From Shinisaurus crocodilurus (taxonomy: Eukaryota; Chordata; Lepidosauria; Squamata; Shinisauridae): DNA of 64,000 bases. Each line of letters begins with the position of its first letter. Within the stretch, counting starts at the first letter, position 1. The translations under genes and the position numbers were made by a program. The DNA lies in NCBI GenBank assembly GCA_021292165.1, contig CM037878.1:8176857-8240856 (forward strand), written 5' to 3'. The notes below the pieces were generated by a model that saw nothing but the letters and a program-made list of their open reading frames with translations, was not told where the DNA came from and ran no database searches. This document shows positions 10,773 through 21,639 of the stretch, in pieces.

Positions 10773-11358
10773 AAATTTATTTTATTTATTTATTTCATTT
10801 ATACCCCGCTCTTCAGCCAGAAAAGGCTCTCAGAGCGGCTTACACAAATTAATAATAAGACAGTCCCTGCCCTCAGGCTCACAATCTAAAAGACATGAAC
10901 ACCAAACATCAAGGAACACTGAATATAGTATTTAAAAAAAAATAATCTACAGAATATAAGAACAACAATACAAGTTAAAAAATATTTTAAAAAAAATACA
11001 ACAGAAATAATTACAGATACCAACAAACAAACAAACAAAAAAGGCAGGAGCAGCAGCAGCCTTTGTAGCTGGAGTCAGTCGGGCCCCACCCTCCCTGGCC
11101 AGGTGTGATGAGCCAGGGAAGCAGGGACCAGGTCTTGCAGGACTCACAGCTAGATGGTCTCCAGGCACCTTCAGCAGCAGCAGCCTTTGTAGCTGGAGTC
11201 AGTCGGGCCCCACCCTCCCTGGCCAGGTGTGATGAGCCAGGGAAGCAGGGACCAGGTCTTGCAGGACTCACAGCTAGATGGTCTCCAGGCACCTTCAGCA
11301 GGAGCAGCAGCAGCTTTTGTAGCTGGAGTCAGTCGGGCACCACCCTCCCTGGCCAGGT
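10773..11358 (-). mobile_element. Composite retroposon: 3' LINE-type tail plus tandem 5' module
   Basis: A minus-strand insertion flanked by the same 15-bp text (GTCCCTTATTTTTTT) at 10758-10772 and 11359-11373. Its 3' half is an L2-like 3' UTR (the complement of AGAGCCTTTTCTGGCTGAAG, ending in AAATAA repeats). Its 5' half is the tandem array at 11048-11358. No ORF is kept, so it must have been moved in trans. It could be a deletion derivative of an L2 whose 5' UTR is tandem. Confidence 0.7.
11048..11358. repeat. Tandem array, about 2.5 units of 124-130 bp
   Basis: Equivalent bases fall at 11065, 11189 and 11319, giving periods of 124 and 130 (the last unit has six extra bases). Units are nearly identical, each holding TAGCTGGAGTCAGTCGGG and GGCCAGGTGT. 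Confidence 0.9.
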
Positions 11359-11591
11359 GTCCCTTATTTTTTTTCACCTCCTCCTGCATGTTCTTATACA
11401 GCAGGGCCCGGGAACCTAAGGCCTGGCAGCCAAATCCAGCCCTCCTGTGGTCCCAATCCGGCCCTCCAGAGTGCTTCAAACAGCCATGCTCCCTCCCCCC
11501 CCCCCAACCACCACTTGTTTCCTGGTTCCCAGGCTTTCACACATCCCGCCCCCCTTCTAAAAGGTTGAAATGCCTCTCCGAAGGCCTAGTT

Positions 11592-12511
11592 CAGTGATGG
11601 CAAACCTATGGCACGGGTGCCACAGCTGGCACACAGGGACCTCTCTGTGGGCACTCGAGCCATTGGTCACCGGATCGCGAAAAGACTGTCCCCTCAGCAA
11701 AACACTAATGATCTTGTTCTTTCTCACAGTGTGGAACAGAATGATTTTATTCTAGAATTCCTGTTACAGAATTCTTTTCTACATTGTTATCACATTTAAA
11801 AGATTTTGAAGAATGATGCACAAAGCATGGCTTGGATGTAAAGCCCTAACAGTTGACCTGAGTGCTGCATGTGTTGCTCTCAAACTAACGGAATATGAGC
11901 CAAGGTTTGACAAATTATCAGCATGCATGCAATAGCAAAAATCACATTAATTGTGCAAAAGCATGCCCAATGCAAACTTTTACCTAATGCAGTGTTTGCA
12001 GTCCAAGACATAAAGTGTTTAAAATGTGTTAAGCACGTTTAGTTTTCTTGTTTATCTTGCTCATCCTAGTACAGGTTGACTTTTACTAATCCGACACCTG
12101 TAGAAGCAGGGAAAGGACCTGGGGTAAAGCTTGCCCCGTACAATTTCAGTCTGGCATATAATCATATTACAAGTTGAGAATCCCTTATCCAAAAATACAT
12201 GTGCCTAATTATTTAAAAAGTTTGTATAAATTCCCTTCAGGCTATGTGTACAATGTAGTACTATAATAATTTTTTGAGTTGATTTTTCCCCCCAACAAAA
12301 AACTGTTTGTATCATTGAAAGCTCTGTTATTGTGTTTTTCTTTTAAGACAAAATATGTTAATTAGTTCAGACAACTGTATGAGTTGTTTTTCTAAAACTA
12401 AAACCTCGGTATTCAGGTTTAATTGCAGTGTTGGCACTTTGAAATAAATACAGTAAGTTGGTTTTGTGTTGTAGTTTGGGCACTCGGGCTCAAAAAGGTT
12501 CGCCATCACTG
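11592..12511. mobile_element. Non-autonomous hAT (Charlie-like), 920 bp
   Basis: Ends are CAGTGATGGCAAACCT and the complement CAGTGATGGCGAACCT. The target duplication GCCTAGTT is perfect on both sides (11584-11591 and 12512-12519). The subterminal text (GAGCCCGAGTGCCC on the minus strand) is familiar from Charlie-like elements. The interior has no transposase frame. Confidence 0.9.
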
Positions 12512-12531
12512 GCCTAGTTAGAAGCTACAAC

Positions 12532-12581
<50 letters not shown>

Positions 12582-12582
12582 T
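12532..12582 (+). repeat. TTA microsatellite
   Basis: About 17 uninterrupted TTA units immediately after the hAT element. Confidence 0.95.
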
Positions 12583-12982
12583 GCATTTTCTGTATTGGGG
12601 GGGCACCACTGGAATGCCCCCCCCCGAGAGCTTTTCTGAAATGGAATGGGATTCGGCCCTCGAGCGGCACGAGGTCCCTCCCCGCTGTTGGAGAGGTCTG
12701 TGGAATTCTGCATGGTGTAGAGAAAGTGGGCAGAGAACCTCCTCTCACTCACTCCCCCTTCCCTGGTGTTACCAGACAAGGCTTCCATCACGCAATCGCA
12801 CGGCCTCATCCACAGAAATTTAGAGGGGGTGGTGGTCCAGATGTCGTCATCTGCCATTTGTGGTCCTCCTAAGTTCTCTCACCACCCTCCACCAGTTTTC
12901 TGCTTGGCCACGGTGTGAATGGAAGACAGGACCAGAGAGGCCTTGGGTCTGACCCAGCAAGGCTCCTCTTAGGCTCTTAGGC

Positions 12983-13078
12983 CAGTGTTCTCCAACCTTG
13001 GGTCCCCAGATGTTTTTGGCCTACAACTCCCAGCATGCCCCAGCCAGCTATAGCACACGGAGCGCACGGAGAACACTG
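12983..13078. mobile_element. Family A MITE with replaced right arm
   Basis: The left arm is normal (CAGTGTTCTCCAACCTTGGG). The right arm is reduced to GGAGAACACTG after an unrelated 19-base stretch. The target duplication TCTTAGGC is perfect, so the loss happened after insertion. Confidence 0.85.
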
Positions 13079-13086
13079 TCTTAGGC

Positions 13087-13849
13087 TCTGACGTTTACCA
13101 TCTCTGCGTTACGTCGACATTCGGCGCCAGCGCAAAACACGGTGCTGCTCCAAACGGGCTGCAGACAGCACTTCAAAAGATCTTGCTGACGCACCATTCG
13201 GACACCAGTTTCTGCCTTCATCTCTCAGCCGCCTTCGGTGATACAGTAGGTCACTTTACCTTGCTGCGTGGCAGGGCCGGCCCTATCTAGCCCCTGACTC
13301 TAAGCGGAGAGGCAACCTTAGAATACTGACAATGAGCGAACGGAAGCATATGAGAATCTCCAGAAACAGCTCTAAGCTTTACAGATGCTCAGGATTTCTG
13401 TGCAATGTGTGGAAGGTGCAACAATCTCTTTTTTTTTTTTTAAAAAGAAGATTTGCCTGAATCACGTTTCTATAACCATGCTGCACCCACCTGCCTGTCC
13501 CACCACGCAATTCTTCACTACACCCTGTTGATGTAAATCTTTCTTGCCCCAGGTGCAAAAAGAAGCACATTTCCTCTCCTACGTTCCAGACGTGCCTTGG
13601 TGAGCATCAGAAATGGCGCATAATTACTGTTTGGAGGCAGAAGGAGTGGTCAGACTTACTATCTTCACTGTGAACTGTGAAAAGCTGAGCTATAAATTTC
13701 TGCCTCCAGAAAGTTGCCTTCTGCAACAGTTCAGGAAACTGTTAAGGCTGTTGCATTGCTTCCTACTGCTTGCAAAACATTTATAAACTTGCACAACTTT
13801 ACAAGTTGCTGGGTCTTTAAAAAAATGTAGAATTAACATGTGGAATTCA
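13087..13849. other. No recognisable feature
   Basis: No gene or known repeat is recognised. A short inverted pair (GGAGGCAGAAGG and CCTTCTGC-type text) around 13630-13730 may be an old hairpin. Confidence 0.4.
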
Positions 13850-13910
13850 CCCCCAGAGTGGCCGGCTACCGGCTAGATGGGCGATTTAAAAATACAATAA
13901 ATAAATAAAT
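13850..13910 (+). mobile_element. L2-type 3' tail
   Basis: CAGAGTGGCCGGCTACCGGC, then TAGATGGGCGAT and TAAA repeats. These are the last ~60 bp of the L2 subfamily seen at 25.8 kb. Confidence 0.75.
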
Positions 13911-14930
13911 TCACTGCCCCAAGATCGCTGCTGGCTGAGATGGCTTTTAATGAGGATTAGACAAAGGGCCAAATCTTGGAGATCCATGATCAAATAAGAT
14001 CCCCTTTGGAGAGGGCCCATAGAGAAGCGGCGGAAGAGACCAGGGGGAGCTGCTTCCGGGCAGTGGGCTGGTTCGCACAGTCACCGCGAGTTAAACAAGC
14101 CGTGGCATGTGCCAGGCACCATTTCCATAATCGCCACACACAGGCGCATCTTGTCGTGTTGGCTGAACAGGGCAACGTGGTTTGTTGGAGGAGGAAACGA
14201 CCCTCACCCGCGGTGGGTTGTTGCTGGGTTATTTGAGGGCTGTTTCCCCCTCCAACAAGCCATGCCGCCAGAGGCGTAGCGTGGGGGGTGCAGGGGGGGC
14301 CGGCCGCACCGGGCGCAACATCTGGGGGGGCGCCGAGTGGGCGGAACGTCCGTCATTCCCTCGCACGGCCACGGCCAATTGGACGTTGAATGTCAAGGGA
14401 GGCTCAGGCAAGAGGCAATGCAACGCAATTCTCGAAACGTGGATGCGCCGCCGCTCGCGCGGCGTAAAGTCCGGCGCAGGGAGAGGGAGTTGGTGGCGCA
14501 GTTAGCGTCGCGCAGGCGCGCAGGCGGCCGAAACGGTGGAGAAAGGGGAGGGGACGAAACGGTAGAGGAGGAGGAGGAGGAGGCGATGTTGGTGGCGGTG
14601 GGTGTTTGCTCCTGAGCCCTAGACAGCCTGGAGGGGATAAACAGAGGAGGGGGCCGAGGAGGACTCGGGTCCCAGCCAGGCCGGGGCTGCGCAACCTGGT
14701 CAGCTGCTCAGGCTGCCGCCCAGGCGCCCAGCCACTCACCTCCTGGAGGGGCCCCTGCCCTGGCACAGGGGTCGGGCCGCCCCCCTGCATGGAAGTTCAA
14801 GGGCTTCGTCCAGTCCACTGGCTGCTGCGGCTGCTGAGCCTGCCCTGAGGAGGCCTGACAGGTAACTCTCCCCTCCCAATCCCCCCCCATCTTTGTGAGG
14901 GAACTTGCCTCCCCCCTGATCCTTTTTGTA

Positions 14931-14971
14931 GGCCAAAAACATCTGGGGACACAAGGTTGGAGAACACTGTT
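14931..14971. mobile_element. Right-end fragment of a family A MITE
   Basis: GGCCAAAAACATCTGGGG followed by GGTTGGAGAACACTG. The left arm is absent. Confidence 0.8.
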
Positions 14972-15186
14972 CTTGTCTATCTCTTCCCCTACCTCTGTTG
15001 TCTTCTCCACTGGCAACATTTAGATGGTTTTTTCTTCACTTGCAAGCTTTTTTTTTTTTGGCACCTGCAAGCTTTTTCCCCCACTTGCAGAACTCTGTAA
15101 AGTGCCTAATGATAACAAGAACAATAACCATAGGCAATATACAGGCCCTCCTACTGCATGCATTTTGCTAAGGAGTGTAATCTTAG

Positions 15187-15291
15187 GGTGCAATCCTATC
15201 CATGTTTAGACAGAAAAAAGTCCTACAACTCCCAGCATTGGGAGCTGTAGGACTTTTTCCTTGTCTAAATCTTCATAGGATTGCACCCTTA
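15187..15291. mobile_element. Harbinger-like palindromic MITE
   Basis: Ends GGGTGCAATCCTA and its complement, with TTA on both sides. TTA target duplication with GGG ends suits PIF/Harbinger elements. Arms contain AGTCCTACAACTCCCAGC and its complement. Confidence 0.75.
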
Positions 15292-15320
15292 ATCCCATTG
15301 ATTTTTCAGTTCAGAAAAGG

Positions 15321-15530
15321 ATGTAGGAAGTTGCCTTGTACAATTTCTCCATCTAGGCCAGTATTTTCTTCTACTCTCGATGGCAGTGGGTCTCCTGGCT
15401 CTTGGACAGAGGGGTCTTTCACATCACCTACTAACAGATCCTTTTTAACGGGAGATCCTAGGGATTGCATTTGGGACTTCTTGCACAGAAAGCCTGTGTT
15501 CTACCACTCAGCTACAGTCCTTCCCATAGG
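15321..15530 (-). mobile_element. tRNA-derived SINE, minus strand
   Basis: The minus strand starts with a tRNA-like head, TGTAGCTGAGTGGTAGAACA, followed by a degenerate B box. The body carries the same order of blocks as the SINE at 8918. Confidence 0.75.
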
Positions 15531-16059
15531 TGACCCGAGGCAAAGGTAGGTAGCACTGTTGCCCCTTTAATAATAGCCATGCAGAAGAGGGAATTCCAAC
15601 AAGCGTGGTCTTCCCATCCGTGTATGACAAGCCACACTTGCCAAAATACTGAATTCTACATACCGTAACTCTAAAATATACAGTAGGATGGATGTGGCTT
15701 AAATCAGGGGTGGTGTCAGTCAGGGGATGGCCCAGTAGGTGTGGAGCCCCAAATCTTTCATTTGGATCCCCGAATCTCTGGGAGGCCATCTCCCCCCTGA
15801 TCCTTTCCAGAGGGGTAGATGCTTCTTCCCATCCCATGACACCTGATACCGTGTCCCCCCGCCCCACTTTCTTGCCCCCATAACCTACTATTGGCCCATA
15901 ACCTGCTTCTCCCCCCCTTTTTTTTCTTGAGGTGCCTTTTCCCAAGCTAAATCCCAAAGGGGCAGCTGTGTTAGTCTGTCCCGGCAGCTATCCCCCCCCC
16001 CCACCCCCAGAAGAGAGAGTCTTATGGCACTTGAAAGAGCAACAGCTTTATTGCGGTGG

Positions 16060-16264
16060 AAGATTTTTAGGAACGTAGGGACTGCCTTCTATTGAGGCAG
16101 GCCATCCATCTGTCTAGCGCCGTATTTGCTACTTCACGGATTGGCAGCGCCTCCAGAATTTGGGACAGGAGTCTATTCTTCTGGGACCTTACCTGGAGGT
16201 GCCGGGGATTGAACCTGGGACCTTCTTCATGCAAAGTGTCTGCTCTACCACTGAGCTACGGCAT
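16060..16264 (-). mobile_element. tRNA-derived SINE, minus strand
   Basis: The head on the minus strand is CCGTAGCTCAGTGGTAGAGC with B box GGTTCAATCCCCGG. A second repeat piece (GCTGTGTTAGTCTGTC at 15963-15978) precedes it. This copy lies inside the 2.2-kb hAT. Confidence 0.8.
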
Positions 16265-17214
16265 GTTCGCACTCAATAAAGTGTTTGAAAATAAACTTGT
16301 ATTTAGATGCATTTTACTTTAATTACATCAGTATTTTCATAACAAACAATACATGTGCTTAGGGGGTAAGGGTTTCTTTAACTAATCTAGTGGAAGAGAC
16401 TCGAGTGCTAAAATCCACGGGTTAGGGGGCGCAAATTACTTGCCTTGCCCCGGGTGCTGACAACCCACGCTACGCCACTGCATGCCGCCTGGGTTTCTGA
16501 GCATCATGCATGCACACGGGCAGTCGGTCCTAGGGTGCCTCCAGAGACAGGGCTTGTCACCCTACCAGTCCGATGGCACCGGCCATGCAGCAATCCCAGG
16601 TCCAGGAGAGGGCAACAGGGTTGCACAGGAACTGCATGCAGTGGCCAGTTTTGAAGTGCCGGCACTCATGGATGGTGACCATCCCTGCAGCCACGCTCCC
16701 GAGGAGAGCCCACGAACGTAGGCAACTCTGTGGATCTCCCATATCAACAAACCAGTTCTAGCAGTTTTTATCTCCACCAGGAGCAGGTCTTTCGTAAAGC
16801 GAAGGGGTCTTGACTTCCCCATTCAAGACCAAACCACCCACAAATACTTTGCATTAGAACAGGGAGCGGGGTGGTGGCAGCAGCAGATGATGTCAGGCAT
16901 CTCTGCTAATAAAAAAGTGCCAGTGCTGCACCCCTCTGAGCCCCGGGCCGGCTCCATACGCCACGGATTGCAGGTGCTCCTTGATGTGTATAGATGCATA
17001 TTTGGAAATAACTGTAATTTGAGCTGTACTTTGTAAAGAGAGAGAGAGAGAGAGAGAGACTGGGTTCGCACGGCACACTAAACCTCAGCAGGTTCAGTGC
17101 TACTGCGGTTTAGCATATCGTCTGAGCCCTGCAGGCTGCTATGCCACGGTTTGCGGCAGGGTTAGGGAAACCCTGGTAGGTTTCGCGTGTTGTCCAAACC
17201 CATACATCTGGGGC

Positions 17215-17625
17215 CCTCCTCCGACTGCCACCTCCAAGAGAGGCTCGGTTGGTGGCAACGAGGAGTAGGGCCTTCTCGGTGGTAGCCCCCCAATTCTGGA
17301 ACAAACTCCCCACTGAGACCCGCCTGGCGCCAACCTTACTATCTTTTCGGCGCCAGGTTAAGACTTCCCTCTATGCCAAGGCATTCAATAGTTAAGAGCT
17401 CGGAATAGCACGGGGGGGGGGGGGATTGTCACCTGTAGGCTCAGTTTTATTAGTTTTTGGATTGTTATTTTAAACAGTGTTTTTAAGTTTGGTTTTTAAT
17501 CTTTTAAACTATTTTGTATGCTTTTATTGTTGTTTTTATGTAAAAAACTATTGTGAACCGTCCAGAGAGCTTCGGCTGTGGGGCGGTAGAGAAATGAAAT
17601 AAATGAAATGAAATGAAATACGACA
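17215..17625 (+). mobile_element. L2-type LINE 3' end
   Basis: Reads EARLVATRSRAFSVVAPQFW then NKLPTETRLAPTLLSFRR to a stop, followed by a T-rich 3' UTR, CCAGAGAGCTTCGGCTGTGG and an ATGAA tail. The stop-free C-terminus suggests moderate age. Confidence 0.8.
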
Positions 17626-18078
17626 CGCTAACCTACCCGCAAGCCAAAAAGGCACAGACTCCCGTGCCTAGAACGGCAAAAAAGGGCTGTCGCTCTGGGC
17701 AAGGGGCTCTGGCCGATGAGAGCCAATGGCCGTCGTGACGTGGCGACGATGCCAACGGCGAGGCCTGGGAGGGGCCTTATTCTCTCTGCCCGGCCCGCAC
17801 AGCGGACTCCCACAGTGGGTTGATCAGCGCGGCAGGCAGAAGGGAAAGGAGTCGCAGGAAGGACCTGTGGTGGTGCTGGCGTTCCTGGAGAGAAGCGCCA
17901 GCACAGCAGGCACCTTGGACAGGTGGCGACACAGCATGGGGGTACAGGACCCAGCCAGAAACTAGGTCCTCTACCCCCTATGCCACACAGCCTCCTATCA
18001 TGGCTGGTTCAGCAGCTCCATCGGGGCCTTGTTGGCCAAGGCCCCAACGCAGCCACTGAACCAGCCACGACAGGTGGC

Positions 18079-18785
18079 CCCTCACAAGGCCAGGTTGAAC
18101 CCAGCCTTGTGCGGGATCCCCAATGCAGTGGCAGCTCCTCCTCCCTGGCTTGCCCCCACTTTTCTCAAGGGAGAAAGGGGGCCAGCCAGGGAGGGGGGAG
18201 GAGCCACCACCGTGTCAGCAGTTCTCAACTCCAGGGCACGAGCAGCAATGGTCCTAGGCTGGAATGGCAGGGCCAGGGGTGATGGAGGCAGAGGCAGGCC
18301 AGAGACAAGCAAGCAGAGTCCAGAGCAAGTAATGGTCAAACATGGCAGAGTGGGGCCAGAGGCAAGAAGCAAAGTCCAGGAACAAGCAGAGGTCAGACAC
18401 GTACTAGGCAAGGTGGGGCCGGAGACAAGAAACATAGGTCAGGGGCAGATGCAGGTCAAACACAGGCAAGACAAGGATCACAGTTGCCCCCCCCCCCCAG
18501 AGTCAGGAACCAGCTGCAGACACCACAACGATTCATGTTGCTGTGGCAAAGGCTTGAGGGAAGAGGAAGCCTTTATGTAGGGCTTCCTGCAGCTCCCAGC
18601 TGGTCTGCATTAGCAAGCCTGGGAGCACCCGGAGGTCTGGGATAGAACCCTGCAAATACAGCAGTGTGGGCCGGGCTGCTGTCTGAAAAGTGGCCACCAG
18701 ATGGAGCTGCAGCGCTTCCCAGATGAGCAGATCCTGACAGCAGTCCCCCCGCAAGGCCGGGTTCAACCCAGCCTTGCGAGGGATC
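18079..18785. repeat. Direct repeat pair with internal dyad, and ~60-bp tandem units
   Basis: The dyad AAGGCC.GGTT.AACCCAGCCTT occurs at about 18079-18112 and again at 18747-18782. It is followed both times by a GGGATC...ATGC...GCTCCTCCTC block. Between them, 18280-18480 holds about three diverged ~60-bp units (GGGGCC.GAG.CAAGAA). No gene is recognised. Confidence 0.55.
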
Positions 18786-19351
18786 ACCGATGCGGCTCCT
18801 CCTCGCCCAGCCCCGGTGAGGAGGATGAGGCGTGCAACGGCAAACAGCTGTGACAGAGGACGGCGGCAGTGAATGGGGCTCTGGGGGAGGGGGAATGAGG
18901 AGGGGCAGCCGCGGGGATCATTGTCCTTGCTCAGTGGGGACGCAACCCCACTGAGCGAGGGCAAGAAGCCTCCGACAGCTGCCAAAAGGTGCCACTTGGG
19001 CACTTTGGGGCAGCTGTCATCCCCACTCGTCCGCCCTCAGTGTTGCCATGGTGTCCCCTGGGATACCGACCGGAGGACTGAGGGGAGAGGTGGCGCCTCC
19101 AGCCCCCCGCTGTGCCCCACCATTAGTCTGGGGCAACTTTAAACCCACAGAGGCTTCAGAATCCCCGTGGGTTTAAAGTGACATGTGAACCCGGCCAGAG
19201 AGAGAGAGAGAGAGATTGATATCCAGTTTGGCTCGAATTCATCAAGCAATAAATTCATCAGTGCTCGGTACTGAAAAGATCCAAGGCTCAGGCCCACAGG
19301 AAAAAAAAAAATGCACAAATTTGCATATGCTAATTTACATATGCTCTAAAG

Positions 19352-19953
19352 CAGTGTTCTCCAACCTTGGGTCCCCAGATATTTTTGGCCTACAACTCCC
19401 AGCATGCCCCAGCCAGCGTAGCTGGCTGGGGCATGCTGGGAGTTGTAGGCCAAACAGGGCCGGCGCTACCGCTAGGCAGACCCAGGCGGCTGCCTAGGGC
19501 GCGTGGCGGAAGAGGGCGCAAACTCTGAGCCCCTTCCTCGCCTCCGGCACGCTCCTGCCCTGCCTGCCGCCTCCGCCACGCCTCCCCGCCCGCTTGCCGG
19601 CTGCTGCCGCCGCCACCGCAAACCCCCCCCCGCGCGCGTGCCCACCCGCCCGCCAACCACCTACCTACCTTCCCGTCGTAAAGCGCGGGGTCCCATCGCG
19701 TCGGAGGAGGAGGCGGCGGCAGCAGCAGCTAGCAGCGGGGGCGGTGGGAAGGTAGGTGGTTGGCGGACGGGCGCGCGGTCGCGCGGTCGCGCACGCGCGC
19801 GGGGGGGTGTTGCAGAGCAGGGCTGCTTTGCTCCGGAGGGCCCCCCCACGGCACGAGGGGCGGCGCCTAATATAATTTGGCCTAGGGCGCCAAACAGCCC
19901 TGCACCGTTCCTGAGGCCAAAAACATCTGGGGACCCAAGGTTGGAGAACACTG
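19352..19953. mobile_element. Family A MITE interrupted by another hAT
   Basis: Both outer ends are canonical. The target duplication CTCTAAAG is perfect (19344-19351 and 19954-19961). The 56-kb relative shows the empty site ATGCTCTAAAGTCTGTGTG, confirming the boundaries. The element at 19455-19913 sits in its right arm. Confidence 0.95.
19455..19913. mobile_element. GC-rich hAT-like MITE nested in a MITE
   Basis: Ends CAGGGCCGGCGCTACCGCTA and (complement) CAGGAACGGTGCAGGGCTG. The target duplication AGGCCAAA is perfect (19447-19454 and 19914-19921). The interior is extremely CpG-rich with an inverted pair at about 19625-19672 and 19744-19785. A second copy in opposite orientation is at 51214-52245. 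Confidence 0.9.
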
Positions 19954-20753
19954 CTCTAAAGTTTGTGTGTGTGTGTGTGTGTTTAAAGCACCCTGTTTCC
20001 TCAGGACACCCCTATTTGTAAAAAGGGATGTATGGACAGGGGAGAGGAGGGCATTTGATTTCAGGAAAAAACCTCAGGCGGAAAGATTCAGGGGGGGGCA
20101 GCAGGGGGTGTGGGCAAAAAGCCATCTATTCCAGGGGGATCAGATGCAACGGAGATCACCAGGGCCCCTGGACCTTTCTTCCAGCAAGTGCCCACGGACA
20201 GCAGGGTGGTGGGGCAGATGCCCTCCCAGAGATTCGGGGCTCCAGATGAAGGATTCGGGGCTCCAGCCCTAGTGGGCCGCCCCCTAACACTGCCTCTGGC
20301 ACACCTGTTGCTGGGGCATGGGTGGGGGAGGACACACGCACCAGTGGGGAGGGCTGTAGGCTTCATGCCCTACTTGTGGCCTTCCCGGAGGCATCTGGGT
20401 CGATCTGATTCAAGAAGGCTCACCTTACTTACCTTGTATGTCCCAACCTGTAGAAGCCCACACAGTGCTTTTGCCTTGTTTTCAATCTGCATGGCAGCTA
20501 CAAAGGAGAATGCAGGCGGCAGACATTCGGTAGGTACTCCGCCGGGAAGATAAGCTGAGCCTGCTGAATTTCTGCCTGACCTGTGGCTCTTAAACACAGA
20601 GTGGCTTTGTCAGGAAAAGAGGGGGGGAAATGTGGGAACTCTTCTTGGGGCTGGAAGTTGAGAAACGGGACTTCTGGCTTCTATGTGGCGTTACTATGGC
20701 TGTAACATTTTGTTGTTTAAATTTGGTTGGTTTTATCTTGCATGTCGCTAAGG

Positions 20754-21101
20754 CAGTGCTTCTCAATTATTTTCTGTCATGCCCTCCCTAGGAAGAAGAA
20801 AACATTTCGCGCCCCCCGCGCGACTGTAAATAGTATCATTTGTCTATAAAATTGTTATAAGTACACCTCTGCATAACACTGTATCCTTATTAACGTATAA
20901 GAGAATAAAAAAAGAAAGAAATGTGGATCAATTTACAACAAAGAATAGCTTTATTAACTGTAGCAGAAAAGATTTAAAGGAGCACAGGATTTAAAGGAAC
21001 ACGATATTAAAAAAAACTTTTAACTGAGGTCAAGCGAGCCCCCCCTTTACGGAGCCTCGCGCCCCCCCTGGGGCCCCCGCCCCACTATTTGAGAAGCACT
21101 G
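20754..21101. mobile_element. Short non-autonomous hAT, 348 bp
   Basis: Ends CAGTGCTTCTCAA and complement. The target duplication CGCTAAGG is perfect (20746-20753 and 21102-21109). Subterminal GCGCCCCCC-type text is present at both ends. Confidence 0.9.
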
Positions 21102-21110
21102 CGCTAAGGG

Positions 21111-21225
21111 CACAGTCCTATGCGTGTTTAGACAGAAAAAAAGTCCTACAACACATGGCGGGCTGGGGCATGCTGGGAGTTGTAGGACGTGTTTTCTGTC
21201 TAAACACGCGGCATAGGATTGTGCA
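21111..21225. mobile_element. Harbinger-like palindromic MITE
   Basis: Arms TGTTTAGACAGAAAA and AAGTCCTACAAC with complements. The outer ends are diverged (GCACAGTCCTATGC). Confidence 0.7.
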
Positions 21226-21258
21226 GCTAGAGTTTTGTATTTTATAAAGCAACTCCGA

Positions 21259-21379
21259 CAGCCTTCCCCAACTCAGTGCCCTGCAGATGTGTTGGACTAC
21301 AACTCCCATAGACCCCTAGCCAAGATTATGGGAGTTGTAGTCCAACACATCTTCAGGGCACCACCCTGGGGAAAGGCTG
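21259..21379. mobile_element. hAT-like palindromic MITE (family B)
   Basis: Ends CAGCCTTCCCCAAC and the complement of GGGGAAAGGCTG. Arms hold AGATGTGTTGGACTACAACT and its complement. The flanks do not match well. Confidence 0.75.
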
Positions 21380-21639
21380 TACGACTATAATAATAAAAGG
21401 GGATTTCTGTCTGTCCGGCCGCACCACGCCGCTGCGACTTTGAAACCTAGACATCTGAAACTCGGCACGCGTACTAAGGGGTGTGCACCTTGAGGTTATT
21501 TTGTTTGTCTTGAAATGCATTAATTAATTTTAATGAGCCCATGTGGCTGTAGCCTGCAGTAACATCATCAGCCCCCTAGGAGCAGACTTAGCTAACCAAC
21601 ACATAGCTCTGCAAGAAGGTTGAAGCCAGGGGGGGGGGG

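Larger units (their letters stand above)
14269..16480. mobile_element. Non-autonomous hAT, 2.2 kb, with nested repeats
   Basis: The ends CAGAGGCGTAGCGTGGG and CAGTGGCGTAGCGTGGG (complement) match in 16 of 17 positions. The target duplication CATGCCGC is perfect (14261-14268 and 16481-16488). The left third is very GC- and CpG-rich. The right part holds later insertions: a MITE half at 14931, a Harbinger-like MITE at 15187, and SINEs at 15321 and 16060. No transposase frame is visible. Confidence 0.9.
17036..19215. mobile_element. Candidate 2.1-kb element between two AG microsatellites
   Basis: AG runs lie at about 17036-17059 and 19196-19215. The sequence between begins CTGGGTTCGCAC and ends with the complement of CCGGGTTCACAT. 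This fits a terminal inverted repeat element that entered an AG microsatellite. The evidence is the short inverted ends plus identical simple-repeat flanks. No transposase is seen and the flanks make the target duplication unreadable. Confidence 0.4.
19245..20310 (+). repeat. Unclassified dispersed repeat, copy 1 (carries a nested MITE)
   Basis: It shares collinear text with 56460-56985 on the opposite strand, from GTGCTCGGTAC through TTTGCATATGCTA, ACACCCCTATTTGTAAAAA, GTATGGACAG and GTGCCCACGGACAGCAGGGT to CTCCCAGAGATT. A shorter minus-strand relative lies at 15705-15815. The copy at 56 kb lacks the MITE that splits this one. Confidence 0.8.

Noticed and set aside
11048..11358. A CRISPR-like array
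   Set aside because: Units are 124-130 bp, contiguous and without spacers, and the window is vertebrate.
17726..18580. Several 100-180-codon frames as a gene cluster
   Set aside because: Repetitive GC-rich sequence with tandem units. Frames overlap in all phases and show no domain.
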